From Viridibacillus arvi (GTDB taxonomy: Bacteria; Bacillota; Bacilli; Bacillales_A; Planococcaceae), in contig NZ_LILB01000005.1 of NCBI RefSeq assembly GCF_001274945.1, positions 872,959-936,958 on the forward strand: DNA of 64,000 nucleotides, given 5' to 3'. Below, one piece after another: positions 44,097-55,519 of the stretch. A program made the position numbers and the translations under genes. The notes under the pieces are model-generated. The model had not been told where the DNA came from and did no database searches. It saw nothing but the letters and a program-made list of their open reading frames with translations. Position 1 is the stretch's first letter. Each line of letters begins with the position of its first letter.

Positions 44097-44879
44097 TTAA
44101 AGGACTGGAGCTGAACCACCATCGATATTAACTGCAGTACCACTAACATAAGAAGCTGCATCAGATACTAAGAAAGTAATAACATTTGCCGCTTCTTCAG
44201 TTTCACCAATCCGACCAAGAGGAATATTTTTTCCCATTTCTTCAGAAAATGCATTCCAACTAAGACCCGGGGCGTTCGTTCGCCATTTCTGCTCAATTTG
44301 TGAGCTACGAATTAATCCGATACAAACAGTATTTACTCGAATCTGCTCTTTCCCTAAATCTTTACTCATAGCTTTCGTTAATGCTAACCCTGCTGCACGG
44401 CTTACAGATGTTGGTAAAGAGGATTCCGAAGGGGCTTTTCCTTTTATAGCAGTAACATTTACAATTGCCCCTCCACCTACCGCCCTCATATGAGGAATCG
44501 CAAATTTAGAACAATTCACAGCACCGTAAAGTTTTAAATCCAGATCATCTTGCCAAAGCTCATTTTCTACACTTTCAAAAGAGTTAGCAGAACTTGTACC
44601 GGCATTATTAACTAAAATATTTAGTTGTCCATAATGTTCAATTGTTTCATTTATAATTCTTTCGCAATCTTCTTTTATAGATACATCCGCACATACTGTA
44701 TGTACTTTCTGTCCTGTTTCCAAGAATATTACTTTCGCTGCATGTATTAAATTTTCTTCATTACGTGCACAAATTGTAACATCGGCACCCTCATTAGCTA
44801 GCTGTAAAGCTGTTGCAAGACCAATTCCTTTACTGCTCCCTGTTACAATCGCTACTTTTCCTAGTAAACCTAAATCCAT
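44097..44879 (-). CDS. Atypical short-chain dehydrogenase/reductase
   Basis: A 260-residue Rossmann-fold protein with the coenzyme motif TGSSKGIG (about 13-20), CARNEEN, NNAG (about 90-93) and INIDGGSAP-like VNIDGGSAPVL at the end. Where classical SDRs have S...YxxxK, this one reads LPTSVSRAAGLALTKAMSK, so the catalytic tyrosine is T and the lysine is R. Related atypical SDRs with LSNAVR-like motifs exist, so this may be an established divergent subfamily with unknown substrate, not a dead enzyme. ATG follows AAAGGAGTGCTGAAAA. Monocistronic. Confidence 0.85.
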   Translation of the reverse strand: MDLGLLGKVAIVTGSSKGIGLATALQLANEGADVTICARNEENLIHAAKVIFLETGQKVHTVCADVSIKEDCERIINETIEHYGQLNILVNNAGTSSANSFESVENELWQDDLDLKLYGAVNCSKFAIPHMRAVGGGAIVNVTAIKGKAPSESSLPTSVSRAAGLALTKAMSKDLGKEQIRVNTVCIGLIRSSQIEQKWRTNAPGLSWNAFSEEMGKNIPLGRIGETEEAANVITFLVSDAASYVSGTAVNIDGGSAPVL

Positions 44880-45163
44880 TTTTCAGCACTCCTTTGTTGT
44901 TCTGAATAAATAAATTCAATTCGGATAAAAAAGTACCTTATCACTCACTATATATAAACGCAGGATTATTATACCATATTTAAATATAGCTACTTTGTAA
45001 ATTAATTATTAATATTACATACCTAATAAACCTGCATATTATATAGAAGGAAATTTTTCGAAATGCGTAAATAAACTAACTTAAATTCGCTCTCTATTTA
45101 TATTCTATTTAATCCAACTAATTATAATAACCATTCAATTGTATTATTTTAGATATTTTCGCA
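44880..45163. other. Intergenic stretch, promoter region of the SDR gene
   Basis: About 280 AT-rich bases between the SDR start and the pdh terminator. No gene or strong repeat seen. Confidence 0.5.
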
Positions 45164-45203
45164 TAAAAAAACCTCTTGAAGTCCAATAACTTCAAGAGGT
45201 TTA
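45164..45203 (-). terminator. Terminator of the pdh operon
   Basis: AAACCTCTTGAAGT / ACTTCAAGAGGTTT stem, T-run on the minus strand directly after pdhD. Confidence 0.93.
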
Positions 45204-45221
45204 CTAATTGGCAAAGCCATA

Positions 45222-46637
45222 TTATTTTTTAGCTACGATGTGAATTGGATTTCCAAGTAATACTTCAGCAGTTTCCATAGTGATTTCACCTAAAGTTGGG
45301 TGTGCATGGATAGTCATGGCAATATCTTCTACAGTCATACCCGCTTCGATTGCTAAACCAATTTCAGCGATCATATCAGAAGCACCAGCACCAACGATTT
45401 GACCACCTAGTAATAAGCCATCTGCTTTACGAGAAACAAGTTTCACGAAGCCTTCAGTTTCATTTAGAGCTAATGCACGACCATTTGCTCCGAATGGGAA
45501 TTTACCAGCTACTACTTCATAGCCTTCTGCTTTTGCTTGGTCTTCTGAAAGACCTACAGTTGCCATTTCTGGATCTGTGAAGCAAACAGCAGGGATTGCT
45601 AAGTAATCTACTACTGATTTTTCACCAGCAATTGCTTCAGCAGCTACTTTACCTTCGTAAGAAGCTTTGTGAGCAAGTTGTGGTCCAGCAACAATATCAC
45701 CGATTGCATAGATGTTTGGAATATTTGTACGGCATTGTTTGTCAACTTTTAATAGTCCACGTTCACCAAATTCAAGACCTAGTTCTTCTAAGCCAATTTC
45801 ATCAGTGTTAGGACGACGACCAACAGTTACTAATACGTAATCAGCTTCAACAGATTTTGCTTCGCCTTTTACTTCGTATTTTACAGTAACACCAGTTTCT
45901 GTTTCTTCAACGCCTTGAGCAAGTGCGTCTGTTTCGATTGTAACGCCTTTTTTCTTAAGACCTTTTTTAACAATCGTTGTCATTTGTTTTTCGAAGCCAG
46001 CTAGAATATCTTTGCCACCTTCTAGAATTGTTACTTCAGAACCAAGGTTAGCAAATGCTGAACCAAGCTCAGTACCGATGTAACCTCCACCAATAACAAC
46101 AAGTTTTCCAGGCACTTCTTGTAATGAAAGTGCGCCTGTAGAGTTTATTACGCGTTTAGAAAATTTGAAAGTTGGGATTTCAACAGGGCGTGAACCAGTT
46201 GCTAAAATCGCATTTTTGAAAGTATACGTTTGTGCAGAGTCTTCGTTAATAACACGGATTGTGTTTGCATCTACAAAGTAAGCTTCTCCACTTACCACGT
46301 CAACGTTGTTGCCTTTTAATAAGCTTGATACGCCGCCAGTTAATTTTTTAACTACGCCGTCTTTAAATTCTTGCGCTTTTTTGAAATCGATGCTAACTTC
46401 AGGAGCCACAATACCCATGTCTGCTGAGTTTTTAGCATGTTCTAAACGGTGACCAACTGAGATTAATGCTTTTGAAGGAATACAACCAACGTTTAAGCAT
46501 ACGCCACCTACGTGTTCTTTTTCAACAACTGTTACTTTTTGTCCAGTTTGCGCTGCACGAATTGCTGCAACATATCCACCAGGGCCTGCGCCAATTACAA
46601 GTGTATCTGTTTCGATTGGGAAATCTCCTACTACCAT
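45222..46637 (-). CDS. pdhD: Dihydrolipoyl dehydrogenase (E3)
   Basis: Flavoprotein that reoxidises the lipoyl groups of the pyruvate dehydrogenase complex with NAD+. The 471-residue protein has FAD-binding [17 protein letters not shown] (about 17-33), the redox disulfide [14 protein letters not shown] (about 43-56), NAD-binding [29 protein letters not shown] and the C-terminal catalytic AHPTLGE. ATG follows GGAGGCGTAAGAAA. Last gene of pdhABCD; E3 is probably shared with the 2-oxoglutarate and branched-chain complexes. Confidence 0.97.
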   Translation of the reverse strand: MVVGDFPIETDTLVIGAGPGGYVAAIRAAQTGQKVTVVEKEHVGGVCLNVGCIPSKALISVGHRLEHAKNSADMGIVAPEVSIDFKKAQEFKDGVVKKLTGGVSSLLKGNNVDVVSGEAYFVDANTIRVINEDSAQTYTFKNAILATGSRPVEIPTFKFSKRVINSTGALSLQEVPGKLVVIGGGYIGTELGSAFANLGSEVTILEGGKDILAGFEKQMTTIVKKGLKKKGVTIETDALAQGVEETETGVTVKYEVKGEAKSVEADYVLVTVGRRPNTDEIGLEELGLEFGERGLLKVDKQCRTNIPNIYAIGDIVAGPQLAHKASYEGKVAAEAIAGEKSVVDYLAIPAVCFTDPEMATVGLSEDQAKAEGYEVVAGKFPFGANGRALALNETEGFVKLVSRKADGLLLGGQIVGAGASDMIAEIGLAIEAGMTVEDIAMTIHAHPTLGEITMETAEVLLGNPIHIVAKK

Positions 46638-46641
46638 TTTC

Positions 46642-47967
46642 TTACGCCTCCATTAATAATAATTCGGGCTCGCTTAACAAACGCTTAATATGATTTAACG
46701 CATGTTGCGCTGTAGCACCGTCGATCATTCGATGATCAAAGCTCAATGATAATGCTAACACAGGTGCCGCTACAATTTCACCATTTTTTATTACAGGTTT
46801 CTCTGCAATTCGACCAATTCCTAATATAGCTACTTCAGGATGGTTAATTACTGGAGTAAACCATTGGCCACCTGCAGAACCTATGTTTGTAATCGAACAA
46901 GATGCACCTTTCATTTCATTTGGTGCTAATTTACCGTCACGAGCTTTTGTAGCAAGCTCATTAATTTCGTCAGAAACTGCAAATACCGATTTGCGATCTG
47001 CATGTTTAATAACCGGAACTAATAAGCCTTTATCTGTATCGGCAGCTATACCGATATTATAATAGTGTTTTTGAACAATTTCTTGAGTTGCATCATCAAG
47101 TGATCGATTAAATTCAGGGAATTCACGTAATGCGCTAACTAAAGCTTTTACTACATACGGTAAATAAGTAAGTTTGATACCTTTTTCAAGAGCGATTTCT
47201 TTGAATTTTTTGCGATGTGCTACAAGTTCTGTTACATCCACTTCGTCCATTAATGTTACGTGTGGAGCTGTTTGTTTTGAATGAACCATTGCTTTTGCAA
47301 TTGCACGACGGATACCTGACATTTTCTCACGTGTTTCAGGGAAGTCGCCTTCTAATACTGGTTGTACAGAAGCTTTTTCATTAGTTTTTTCAGAAACTGG
47401 AGTCTCTTCTGCAACTGGTGCATCAACTGACTGCGTTGCAGCTTGAGCTGAGCCACCATTCATAAATGATTCCACATCTTCTTTGACAATACGTCCATTT
47501 TTACCTGAACCTGATACTTGTTTAATATCAATGTCATTGTCACGTGCAAACTTACGGACCGATGGCATTGCAATAACACGTTTATTCGGGTCAGTTTCCA
47601 CCGATGGTTGTGATGCTACTGTTGTTGTTGTTTCTGCTTTCGGAGCTTCTTCAACTGCAGCTTTTGTTGGTTCTTCTTTTGCGGTTTCTTCTTCATCATG
47701 ATGACCTTTTAGTTGGATATCTTCATAACCTGGTGCGTCTACTCGTAGTAAAACTGTACCAACTGTTGTAAGAACACCTTCTTCAACAAGGACTTCTTCA
47801 ACTGTACCTTCTACCGGAGAAGGAATTTCAACGACCGCTTTATCATTTTGTACTTCACAAAGCACGTCATCTTCTTGAATTTTGTCACCTGCTTTTACGA
47901 ACCATTTTACAATTTCACCCTCATGGATTCCTTCACCAATATCTGGTAATCGAAATTCAAATGCCAT
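46642..47967 (-). CDS. pdhC: Dihydrolipoyllysine acetyltransferase (E2)
   Basis: Core of the pyruvate dehydrogenase complex, moves the acetyl group to CoA. The 441-residue protein has one lipoyl domain (residues 1-75, with lysine in [13 protein letters not shown]), an acidic linker, the E3/E1-binding domain (about 130-165, [20 protein letters not shown]), a second linker and the catalytic domain with [12 protein letters not shown] near the C-terminus. I use ATG 47967 after AAAGGGTGAAACAT; GTG 47976 overlaps the ribosome-binding site. Confidence 0.97.
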   Translation of the reverse strand: MAFEFRLPDIGEGIHEGEIVKWFVKAGDKIQEDDVLCEVQNDKAVVEIPSPVEGTVEEVLVEEGVLTTVGTVLLRVDAPGYEDIQLKGHHDEEETAKEEPTKAAVEEAPKAETTTTVASQPSVETDPNKRVIAMPSVRKFARDNDIDIKQVSGSGKNGRIVKEDVESFMNGGSAQAATQSVDAPVAEETPVSEKTNEKASVQPVLEGDFPETREKMSGIRRAIAKAMVHSKQTAPHVTLMDEVDVTELVAHRKKFKEIALEKGIKLTYLPYVVKALVSALREFPEFNRSLDDATQEIVQKHYYNIGIAADTDKGLLVPVIKHADRKSVFAVSDEINELATKARDGKLAPNEMKGASCSITNIGSAGGQWFTPVINHPEVAILGIGRIAEKPVIKNGEIVAAPVLALSLSFDHRMIDGATAQHALNHIKRLLSEPELLLMEA

Positions 47968-47997
47968 ATGTTTCACCCTTTCTGTTTCGAAAACGAA

Positions 47998-48975
47998 TTA
48001 GAATGTTAGTACTTTTTTCGCTGTTTCAACAATATCTTTTGCATTCGGCAACCAAACTGCTTCTGCTTGTGGGAACGGGTAGATTGTATCCGGTGCTGCT
48101 ACACGAAGTACCGGTGCTTCAAGACTAAGAATAGCACGCTCTGTAATTTCAGCTACTACATTAGCAGCAATACCTGCTTGTTTTTGTGCTTCTTGAACAA
48201 CAACTGCACGACCTGTTTTTTCAACAGAAGCAATAATTGTTTCAATATCTAGCGGTTGAATAGTTCGTAAATCCACAACTTCAACTGAGTACTCTTCTTT
48301 TTCTAATAATTCAGCAGCTTTTAGTGATTCGTGTACCATTGCACCGTATGCAAAGATTGACAAATCTGTTCCTTCACGCTTCACATCAGCTTTTCCTAAT
48401 GGAATAGTATAAGACTCTTCAGGAACCTCTTCACGGAACGAGCGATATAATTTTAAATGCTCAAGGAAGACTACTGGGTCATTATCACGAATAGATGAGA
48501 TTAGTAACCCTTTTGCATCATAAGGTGTTGAAGGTACGACTACCTTTAATCCTGGTTGAGATGCCATTAAGCCTTCTAAGCTGTCTGAGTGCATTTCTGG
48601 TGTATGTACACCACCGCCAAATGGAGAACGGATTGTAACAGGTGCACCAAGTGCTCCACCTGTACGGTAACGCATACGTGCTAATTGACCGCTTACAGAG
48701 TCCATTACTTCATATATGAAACCAAAGAATTGTATTTCTGGAACCGGACGGAAACCTTGAAGCGCAAGACCGATTGTTAATCCACCAATACCTGATTCTG
48801 CTAGTGGCGTATCGAAAACGCGATCTTCCCCAAATTCTTTTTGAAGACCTTCAGTTGCACGGAAAACTCCTCCGTTGACACCAACGTCTTCACCGAACAC
48901 TAGAACGTTTTCGTCATCTTTTAATTCGCAGCGTAGTGCGTCTGTAATTGCTTGAATCATCGTCAGTTGTGCCAT
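47998..48975 (-). CDS. pdhB: Pyruvate dehydrogenase E1 beta subunit
   Basis: Forms the thiamine-diphosphate-dependent E1 heterotetramer with PdhA. The 325-residue protein shows [40 protein letters not shown] with the ThDP-activating glutamate, and [20 protein letters not shown]. The start lies 3 bases after the pdhA stop, so translation is coupled. Confidence 0.97.
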   Translation of the reverse strand: MAQLTMIQAITDALRCELKDDENVLVFGEDVGVNGGVFRATEGLQKEFGEDRVFDTPLAESGIGGLTIGLALQGFRPVPEIQFFGFIYEVMDSVSGQLARMRYRTGGALGAPVTIRSPFGGGVHTPEMHSDSLEGLMASQPGLKVVVPSTPYDAKGLLISSIRDNDPVVFLEHLKLYRSFREEVPEESYTIPLGKADVKREGTDLSIFAYGAMVHESLKAAELLEKEEYSVEVVDLRTIQPLDIETIIASVEKTGRAVVVQEAQKQAGIAANVVAEITERAILSLEAPVLRVAAPDTIYPFPQAEAVWLPNAKDIVETAKKVLTF

Positions 48976-48978
48976 CGG

Positions 48979-50163
<1,185 letters not shown>

Positions 50164-50165
50164 TC

Positions 50166-50194
50166 AGTATACTGAATTAAAATAAATAGGTCAA
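50166..50194 (-). promoter_or_regulatory. Candidate sigma-A promoter of pdhABCD
   Basis: Minus strand TTGACC (50194-50189), 17 bases, TATACT (50171-50166). Predicted start near 50159, giving a leader of about 65 bases. Confidence 0.7.
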
Positions 50195-50202
50195 TCATTG
50201 TT

Positions 50203-50218
50203 ATGATAATGCTTACAT
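50203..50218. promoter_or_regulatory. Weak cre-like site upstream of the pdhA promoter
   Basis: ATGATAATGCTTACAT resembles the CcpA consensus WTGNAANCGNWWNCAW with two mismatches at fixed positions. It lies just upstream of the -35 element. Weak. Confidence 0.25.
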
Positions 50219-50453
50219 TATTTTATTCTTATTATTCAGAAAAACCTGTACTATAAACGTTTAGACAACTGTATTATACAACAGATTATTTTTTCCACCC
50301 TTTACTAGAACAGCTTTTTACCTCGTATTAAATATTCCCAAATGTCATAAACTTAAACAAATAATCTTTTAAGAACTCTCTTTTCCATTGAACGATTGTC
50401 GTTGTTCGTTATACTATGGATATAGATTTTGTATCGAAAGGAAGAAACGAAAA

Positions 50454-51011
50454 ATGATTTTAATGGATAATGTAATTCGCGAAGGCCATCCAACTTTACG
50501 TACCCGCGCGAAAGAACTAACTTTCCCCCTATCACCTGAGGATAAAAAGCTAGGTCAAGACTTACTTGAATTCCTTATTAATAGTCAAGACCCTGTGTTA
50601 AGTGAAAAATATAACTTGCGTTCTGGAATAGGTATTGCCGCTCCGCAAATAAATGAATCAAAAAGAATGTTTGCACTTCATTTACCTGATGACAATGACA
50701 ATCAAATCAGTTTCGTAGCTGTAAACCCGAAAATCGTTAGTCATTCAGTAGAAAATACTTATTTAACAAATGGTGAAGGTTGTTTATCAGTTGATCGGAA
50801 TGTAGCTGGTTACGTACCACGTCATGCACGAATTACAGTTAAATTCCATACACTCGATGGTGAAGAGAAAAAAATGCGCTTAAAAGGAATACCCGCAATC
50901 GCGTTTCAACATGAATTAGACCATTTAAATGGTGTCATGTTCTATGATCATATTAATGAATCCAACCCATTCGCGGATGTACCTAATTCTCAACCAATTG
51001 AAAATAATTAA
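50454..51011 (+). CDS. def: Peptide deformylase
   Basis: Metalloenzyme that removes the N-formyl group from new proteins. The 185-residue protein has all three motifs: GIGIAAPQ (about 60-67), EGCLS (about 109-113) and QHELDH (about 153-158), the last two giving the Cys and two His metal ligands and catalytic Glu. It has the type-2 insertions of Gram-positive deformylases (B. subtilis YkrB type). The frame opens at 50388, but ATG 50454 follows AAAGGAAGAAACGAAAA. It faces the HAD phosphatase gene, the same pairing as ykrB-ykrA. Confidence 0.95.
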   Translation: MILMDNVIREGHPTLRTRAKELTFPLSPEDKKLGQDLLEFLINSQDPVLSEKYNLRSGIGIAAPQINESKRMFALHLPDDNDNQISFVAVNPKIVSHSVENTYLTNGEGCLSVDRNVAGYVPRHARITVKFHTLDGEEKKMRLKGIPAIAFQHELDHLNGVMFYDHINESNPFADVPNSQPIENN

Positions 51012-51014
51012 CAC

Positions 51015-51058
51015 AAAAAGCCTTACTATGAGTCGTAAAATCATAGTAAGGCTTTTTT
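51015..51058. terminator. Bidirectional terminator
   Basis: AAAAAGCCTTACTATGA / TCATAGTAAGGCTTTTTT stem between def (+) and the HAD phosphatase gene (-). Confidence 0.93.
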
Positions 51059-51066
51059 ATTGTTTT

Positions 51067-51840
51067 TTATACCAATTGTAATTTTTCCATTGCTTTTACT
51101 AATCCATCTTCATCTACATGATCAGTCACAAAACTCGCAACAGTTTTCGCTTTCACATGACCATTTCCCATCGCTACACCTGTCCCAACTGCTGTTAGCA
51201 TTTCAACGTCATTTAAGCCATCACCGAAAGCTATCGCATCTTGCATTTCAAAATTTGTATATTCAAGTAATCGTTCAATCCCATACGCTTTAGAAACACC
51301 TTTATTTAATACATCACAACAATAAGTATGCCAACGAACTAACTCCAATTCAGGAAAAGCCTTTGCATACTCTTCTTCCTCCTCAACACTTACGTATAAT
51401 AATACTTGATAAATAGGATGATTTAAGTAGAAATCTTTATCAAGTCTTGGCATAGGATAGAGTAAAGAAGTCAAGCTTTCCTTTATCTGATGATGCTCTG
51501 GAACAGAAGTAACCATCTCATGATTATCTAAAAAAACTAATGGTTTGTCCTGTTTCTCCACATAGTTAACAAGAACCTTCAGTTGTTCGAGTGGCACTGG
51601 CTTCAATGAGATGGGCTGCCCCTTATACACAACGTATTGGCCATTGAAACAAACATAAGAGTCTAATTTTAGCGTTTCAAGAACTTCCTGAATCATAAAC
51701 GGCGCTCTACCCGTAGCAATAACCACTTCATGACCATTATCTTTTGCTTTTTTTACCGCATCAATTGTTGTCTGTGGAATTTCTTTTTTCGAATTATAAA
51801 GTGTTCCGTCAATATCAAAAAATAATATTCTTTTCTGCAT
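51067..51840 (-). CDS. ykrA: Cof-type HAD hydrolase (YkrA-like phosphatase)
   Basis: A 257-residue phosphatase of the HAD IIB/Cof group. Motif I DIDGTLYNSKKEIP (about 8-21) with the nucleophile and acid Asp, motif II ATGRAP (about 42-47), motif III lysine near NKGVSKAYG and motif IV GDGLNDVEML (about 208-217). Substrates of this group are sugar phosphates or flavin/pyridoxal phosphates. ATG follows GAGAGGAAGTAATTTAGT. Named by likeness and by its place next to def. Confidence 0.88.
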   Translation of the reverse strand: MQKRILFFDIDGTLYNSKKEIPQTTIDAVKKAKDNGHEVVIATGRAPFMIQEVLETLKLDSYVCFNGQYVVYKGQPISLKPVPLEQLKVLVNYVEKQDKPLVFLDNHEMVTSVPEHHQIKESLTSLLYPMPRLDKDFYLNHPIYQVLLYVSVEEEEEYAKAFPELELVRWHTYCCDVLNKGVSKAYGIERLLEYTNFEMQDAIAFGDGLNDVEMLTAVGTGVAMGNGHVKAKTVASFVTDHVDEDGLVKAMEKLQLV

Positions 51841-51892
51841 ACTAAATTACTTCCTCTCTTTTCTTGTATTTCCGTTTGTTAAGTAAAATAAC

Positions 51893-51921
51893 TTTACAGT
51901 AATAACTTAATATTGTATAAT
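51893..51921 (+). promoter_or_regulatory. Strong sigma-A promoter of the 23-codon ORF
   Basis: TTTACA (51893-51898), 17 bases, TATAAT (51916-51921). Predicted start near 51929, only about 14 bases before the ATG at 51943, which places the ribosome-binding site at the very 5' end. Confidence 0.7.
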
Positions 51922-51942
51922 GTCCACGAGGAGTGATATGCC

Positions 51943-52014
51943 ATGTTTAAACGCCTTAAAAAACAATTGTTGAAACGGCTTAATGGCTTGCTCGGAAAAA
52001 AAACAATCGCTTAA
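51943..52014 (+). CDS. 23-residue cationic amphipathic peptide (small ORF)
   Basis: MFKRLKKQLLKRLNGLLGKK followed by TIA, with eight Lys/Arg and no acidic residue. The ATG follows GAGGAGTGATATGCC, a consensus promoter lies just upstream, and a terminator follows 8 bases after the stop, so this is a complete transcription unit. On a helical wheel the Leu/Phe residues (F2, L5, L9, L13, L16) mostly fall on one face. It could be a membrane-active peptide, a type I toxin, or a leader peptide controlling rpoY-rnjA downstream by attenuation. I do not recognise it from any family. Confidence 0.6.
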   Translation: MFKRLKKQLLKRLNGLLGKKTIA

Positions 52015-52022
52015 GTTTATTT

Positions 52023-52057
52023 GCCCTTCATAATTTTGGAGGGCTTTTCTTTATTTT
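52023..52057 (+). terminator. Terminator or attenuator between the small ORF and rpoY
   Basis: GCCCTtC / tGGAGGGC hairpin followed by TTTTCTTTATTTT. It ends the small ORF transcript and would also act on read-through into rpoY-rnjA. Confidence 0.8.
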
Positions 52058-52122
52058 AAGTTACTAGCGTGATAATATAAAGGAAATGCAATTATTTTGA
52101 ACGTGTTAAAGGAGAGCATATT

Positions 52123-52332
52123 ATGATTTACAAAGTTTATTATCAAGAAAATGCGCTTGAAGTACCAGTTCGCGAAAATACTAAAAGCTTATACTTAGAA
52201 GCGGCAGACGAGCGTGAAGTTCGTCAAAAACTTAAAGACCGTAACTACAATATCGAGTTTGTTCAGTTGCTTGAAGGAAACTACTTAGAGTACGAACAAG
52301 CAAGCGAACATTTCCACGTGGAGAAACTCTAA
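52123..52332 (+). CDS. rpoY: RNA polymerase epsilon subunit (YkzG)
   Basis: A 69-residue protein of the YkzG/RpoY family, a small accessory subunit of Firmicute RNA polymerase. [40 protein letters not shown] and [16 protein letters not shown] fit the family well. ATG follows AAAGGAGAGCATATT. Four bases separate it from rnjA, the conserved rpoY-rnjA pairing of Bacilli. Confidence 0.95.
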   Translation: MIYKVYYQENALEVPVRENTKSLYLEAADEREVRQKLKDRNYNIEFVQLLEGNYLEYEQASEHFHVEKL

Positions 52333-52336
52333 ACGT

Positions 52337-54004
52337 ATGAAGTTTGTCAAAAACGACCAAACAGCGGTTTTCGCACTCGGCGGACTGGGCGAAATCGGTA
52401 AAAATACGTATGCCGTACAATTCCAAGATGAAATTATCTTGATTGACGCAGGAATTAAATTCCCTGAGGATGATCTATTAGGTATTGACTATGTTATACC
52501 AGACTACACTTATTTAGTAAGAAATGTAGACAAGATTAAAGGTCTTTTCATTACACATGGTCATGAAGATCATATTGGTGGTATTCCTTATTTGCTACGT
52601 CAAATTAACATTCCTGTATACGGCGGCAAGCTTGCACTAGGTTTGTTACGTAATAAATTGGACGAGCATGGTTTACTTCGCCAAACAAAAATGATTGAAA
52701 TCCAAGAAGAGGACATTATTAAATTCCGTAAAACTTCTGTGAGCTTCTTCAGAACAACCCACAGTATTCCGGATGCATACGGTATTGTCGTTAAAACTCC
52801 TCCTGGTAATATCGTTCATACAGGAGATTTCAAATTTGACTTCACTCCTGTTGGTGAACCAGCAAACTTAACAAAAATGGCTGAAATCGGACGTGATGGC
52901 GTGTTATGTCTACTATCTGATAGTACAAATGCCGAAGTTCCTAATTTCACAATGTCTGAACGCAAAGTTGGAGAAAGTATTGATGAAATTCTACGCAAAG
53001 TAGAAGGCCGTCTTATTTTTGCAACATTCGCTTCAAATATTCACCGTTTACAACAAGTTACAGATGCCGCTGCTAGACACGGACGTAAAATCGCTGTATT
53101 TGGCAGAAGTATGGATAACGCCATTACAATTGGTCGTGAATTAGGCTACATCACTGCACCAAAAGAAACTTTTGTTGATTCACAAACGTTAAATCGTTTG
53201 CCAGCTAACGAAGTATTGATTCTTTGTACTGGTAGCCAAGGTGAACCAATGGCAGCACTTTCTCGTATTGCCAATGGGACTCACCGTCAAATCCAAATTC
53301 AACCTGGCGATACTGTTGTATTTTCATCTTCACCAATCCCAGGAAATACTATTAGCGTTAATAAAACAATTAACTCATTATTCCGTGCAGGTGCAGAAGT
53401 TATTCATGGTTCACTGAATAATATTCATACTTCTGGTCACGGCTCTCAAGAAGAACAAAAACTAATGCTTCGTCTGATTAAACCAAAATTCTTTATGCCT
53501 ATTCATGGTGAGTATCGCATGCTTCGTATGCATGCTGATTTAGCTATTGATTGTGACGTAGAACCAGACAATACGTTCATCATGGAGAATGGTGACGTCC
53601 TTGCACTTAGCCCTAATACGGCTGCTGTATCAGGCCGAATTCCTTCTGGTGATGTTTACATTGATGGTAATGGAATTGGTGATATCGGTAATATCGTATT
53701 ACGTGATCGTCGTATCCTTTCCGAAGAAGGTCTAGTCATCGTTGTGGTTAGCGTGAATATGGAGACACAGAAAATTGTTTCCGGTCCGGATATTATCTCT
53801 CGTGGTTTCGTATATATGCGTGAATCAGGTATGATGATTAATGAAGCTCAACAAATGTTGAACCGTCACTTACAACGTACATTACAAGACAAAACACCTC
53901 AGTGGTCAGAATTGAAAAATGATATCACTGATGCATTAGGACCATACTTGTTTGAAAAAACAAAACGTCGTCCAATGATTTTGCCGATCATCATGGAAGT
54001 TTGA
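52337..54004 (+). CDS. rnjA: Ribonuclease J1
   Basis: Metallo-beta-lactamase/beta-CASP ribonuclease with 5'-3' exo- and endonuclease activity, central to mRNA decay and 16S rRNA maturation. The 555-residue protein has [10 protein letters not shown] (about 73-82), [15 protein letters not shown], the beta-CASP motifs FGRSMDN and [12 protein letters not shown], and PIHGEYRML, with a C-terminal domain. GGAG lies 10 or more bases before ATG 52337, overlapping the end of rpoY. Followed by a strong terminator. Confidence 0.97.
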   Translation: MKFVKNDQTAVFALGGLGEIGKNTYAVQFQDEIILIDAGIKFPEDDLLGIDYVIPDYTYLVRNVDKIKGLFITHGHEDHIGGIPYLLRQINIPVYGGKLALGLLRNKLDEHGLLRQTKMIEIQEEDIIKFRKTSVSFFRTTHSIPDAYGIVVKTPPGNIVHTGDFKFDFTPVGEPANLTKMAEIGRDGVLCLLSDSTNAEVPNFTMSERKVGESIDEILRKVEGRLIFATFASNIHRLQQVTDAAARHGRKIAVFGRSMDNAITIGRELGYITAPKETFVDSQTLNRLPANEVLILCTGSQGEPMAALSRIANGTHRQIQIQPGDTVVFSSSPIPGNTISVNKTINSLFRAGAEVIHGSLNNIHTSGHGSQEEQKLMLRLIKPKFFMPIHGEYRMLRMHADLAIDCDVEPDNTFIMENGDVLALSPNTAAVSGRIPSGDVYIDGNGIGDIGNIVLRDRRILSEEGLVIVVVSVNMETQKIVSGPDIISRGFVYMRESGMMINEAQQMLNRHLQRTLQDKTPQWSELKNDITDALGPYLFEKTKRRPMILPIIMEV

Positions 54005-54008
54005 TTAC

Positions 54009-54043
54009 AAAAGGGTAGAGATTTAATAATCTCTACCCTTTTT
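54009..54043 (+). terminator. Terminator of rpoY-rnjA
   Basis: AAAAGGGTAGAGAT / ATCTCTACCCTTTTT stem-loop. Confidence 0.95.
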
Positions 54044-54158
54044 ATAATTTTATTGTGAAAATATAAAAAAACGAAATATGTTGTTCATATTAATTACCCC
54101 AAAGGATAATTCATCTCTAGCTCTTAAAAATGAATGATTCTTAAAAAATTTTTTACTC

Positions 54159-54818
54159 TTAATTCATCATTTTCTTCTCAAAACGACTAATATCAACATC
54201 TGCTCCGATAACAATTAAAATATCACCTTCATGAATGACCTCATCTGCTTGCGGTGAAACGATGATTTCTTGCCCTCTTTTAATCGCTACAATATTGATA
54301 CCATATCTTACCCTGATATCTAAGTTAATGATTGTATGGCCTTCTAATAAATGATTTGCCTTAATCTCCATAATTGAATGTTCATCAGATAATTCCAAGT
54401 AATCGAGTACATTATTTGACATCATATTATTCGCAATACGAATCCCCATATCACGTTCTGGATGGACAACATGATCAGCACCAATTTTTCTTAATACTTT
54501 TTCATGGTAATCATTTTGAGCTTTTACAGTAATTTTCTGCACTCCAATTTCTTTTAACATTAATGTGGTCAAAATACTCGATTGGATGTCGTCACCAATT
54601 GCTATGATTACATGTTCAAAGTTTCGGATTCCAAGTGACTTCAAAACAGATTCGTCCGTCGTATCTGCTACAACTGCCTGCGTAGCGATAGGAGCAAACT
54701 CGTCCACCCTTTCTGGTTGTTTATCTATTGCCATTACATCAGCACCTTGTTGTATCAGCTCCGAAACGATACTGCCGCCAAAACGACCTAATCCAATGAC
54801 AACAAATTCTTTTTTCAT
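54159..54818 (-). CDS. ktrC: KtrC, RCK-domain regulatory subunit of a K+ uptake system
   Basis: A 219-residue cytoplasmic protein with an N-terminal RCK/TrkA-N Rossmann domain (VVIGLGRFGGSIVSEL, about 6-21) binding nucleotides, and a TrkA-C domain (about 135-219) that in B. subtilis binds c-di-AMP. It gates a KtrD/KtrB-type channel, which is not encoded here; in B. subtilis ktrC (ykqB) is likewise alone next to rnjA. Start ATG 54818 after CGGGGGAAATTTTC; the longer frame from 54869 is rejected. The choice of KtrC over KtrA rests on the rnjA neighbourhood. Confidence 0.9.
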   Translation of the reverse strand: MKKEFVVIGLGRFGGSIVSELIQQGADVMAIDKQPERVDEFAPIATQAVVADTTDESVLKSLGIRNFEHVIIAIGDDIQSSILTTLMLKEIGVQKITVKAQNDYHEKVLRKIGADHVVHPERDMGIRIANNMMSNNVLDYLELSDEHSIMEIKANHLLEGHTIINLDIRVRYGINIVAIKRGQEIIVSPQADEVIHEGDILIVIGADVDISRFEKKMMN

Positions 54819-54906
54819 GAAAATTTCCCCCGATACTGTAAAGAATGGACATAGTGTAACACAATACATTTAAGCATACAAACGCAACTATCACTATTTT
54901 TTCCAA

Positions 54907-54947
54907 TAAAAAAAGAATTATCCTTATAAAAACAGGACAATTCTTAT
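54907..54947 (-). terminator. Terminator of ykuV
   Basis: Minus-strand AAGAATTGTCCT / AGGATAATTCTT stem followed by a T-run. Confidence 0.82.
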
Positions 54948-54962
54948 GATATTCGAAATAGC

Positions 54963-55421
54963 TTAAGCTTCAGCGTTACGAACTTCGTCTAATACACGGT
55001 TAACGCGTTTTTCAAGCATTTTCATACCGCTTCCACCAGCTTGGAAATGACGAAGTTGGCCTTCTTTATCAAAAACATAATATGCAGGTACATATTGGTT
55101 ATCGAAGGCATCAGTTAACTTCATTTCACCGTCAACAAAGATTGGTTGTGTAATATCATGTTCAGCTGCAGTTGCTTTTATAACGTCTAAATCTAAATCA
55201 CTTTCAGAACGGGGCATATGAACTGCAACAACATTTAATTCTTTACTGTATTCATCACGGAATTTATTGACATCTGGCATTGCTTCTTTACATAAATGAC
55301 AGCTTACAGACCAGAAATGGATTAGAGTTGGTTTGTTACCGATTAAGTTTGCTTTTGATACTTTACCGTTTAACCAAGCTGTTGCGCCTACTAATTCAGG
55401 CATTTGAGCACGTAGTTTCAT
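54963..55421 (-). CDS. ykuV: YkuV-like thiol-disulfide oxidoreductase
   Basis: A 152-residue TlpA/thioredoxin-like protein. The active site is SVSCHLCKEAMPDVN (CxxC at about 41-44), the cis-proline region is NQYVPAYYVFDKEG, and no signal peptide is seen, so it acts in the cytoplasm. B. subtilis YkuV is a well-studied thioredoxin-fold reductase. It is downstream of the peroxiredoxin gene ykuU but separated by a terminator, so coupled expression would be partial. ATG follows GAGGTGATTAAAC. Confidence 0.92.
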   Translation of the reverse strand: MKLRAQMPELVGATAWLNGKVSKANLIGNKPTLIHFWSVSCHLCKEAMPDVNKFRDEYSKELNVVAVHMPRSESDLDLDVIKATAAEHDITQPIFVDGEMKLTDAFDNQYVPAYYVFDKEGQLRHFQAGGSGMKMLEKRVNRVLDEVRNAEA

Positions 55422-55470
55422 GTTTAATCACCTCATAATGGAATTCGTACATAGTATATTCTCATCTTTT

Positions 55471-55502
55471 AAAAAAAGACCTAACGTTTGTTAGGCCTTT
55501 TT
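55471..55502 (-). terminator. Terminator between ykuU and ykuV
   Basis: Minus-strand AAAGGCCTAAC / GTTAGGTCTTT stem followed by seven T. Confidence 0.88.
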
Positions 55503-55519
55503 GATGTTAGAATTCTAAA

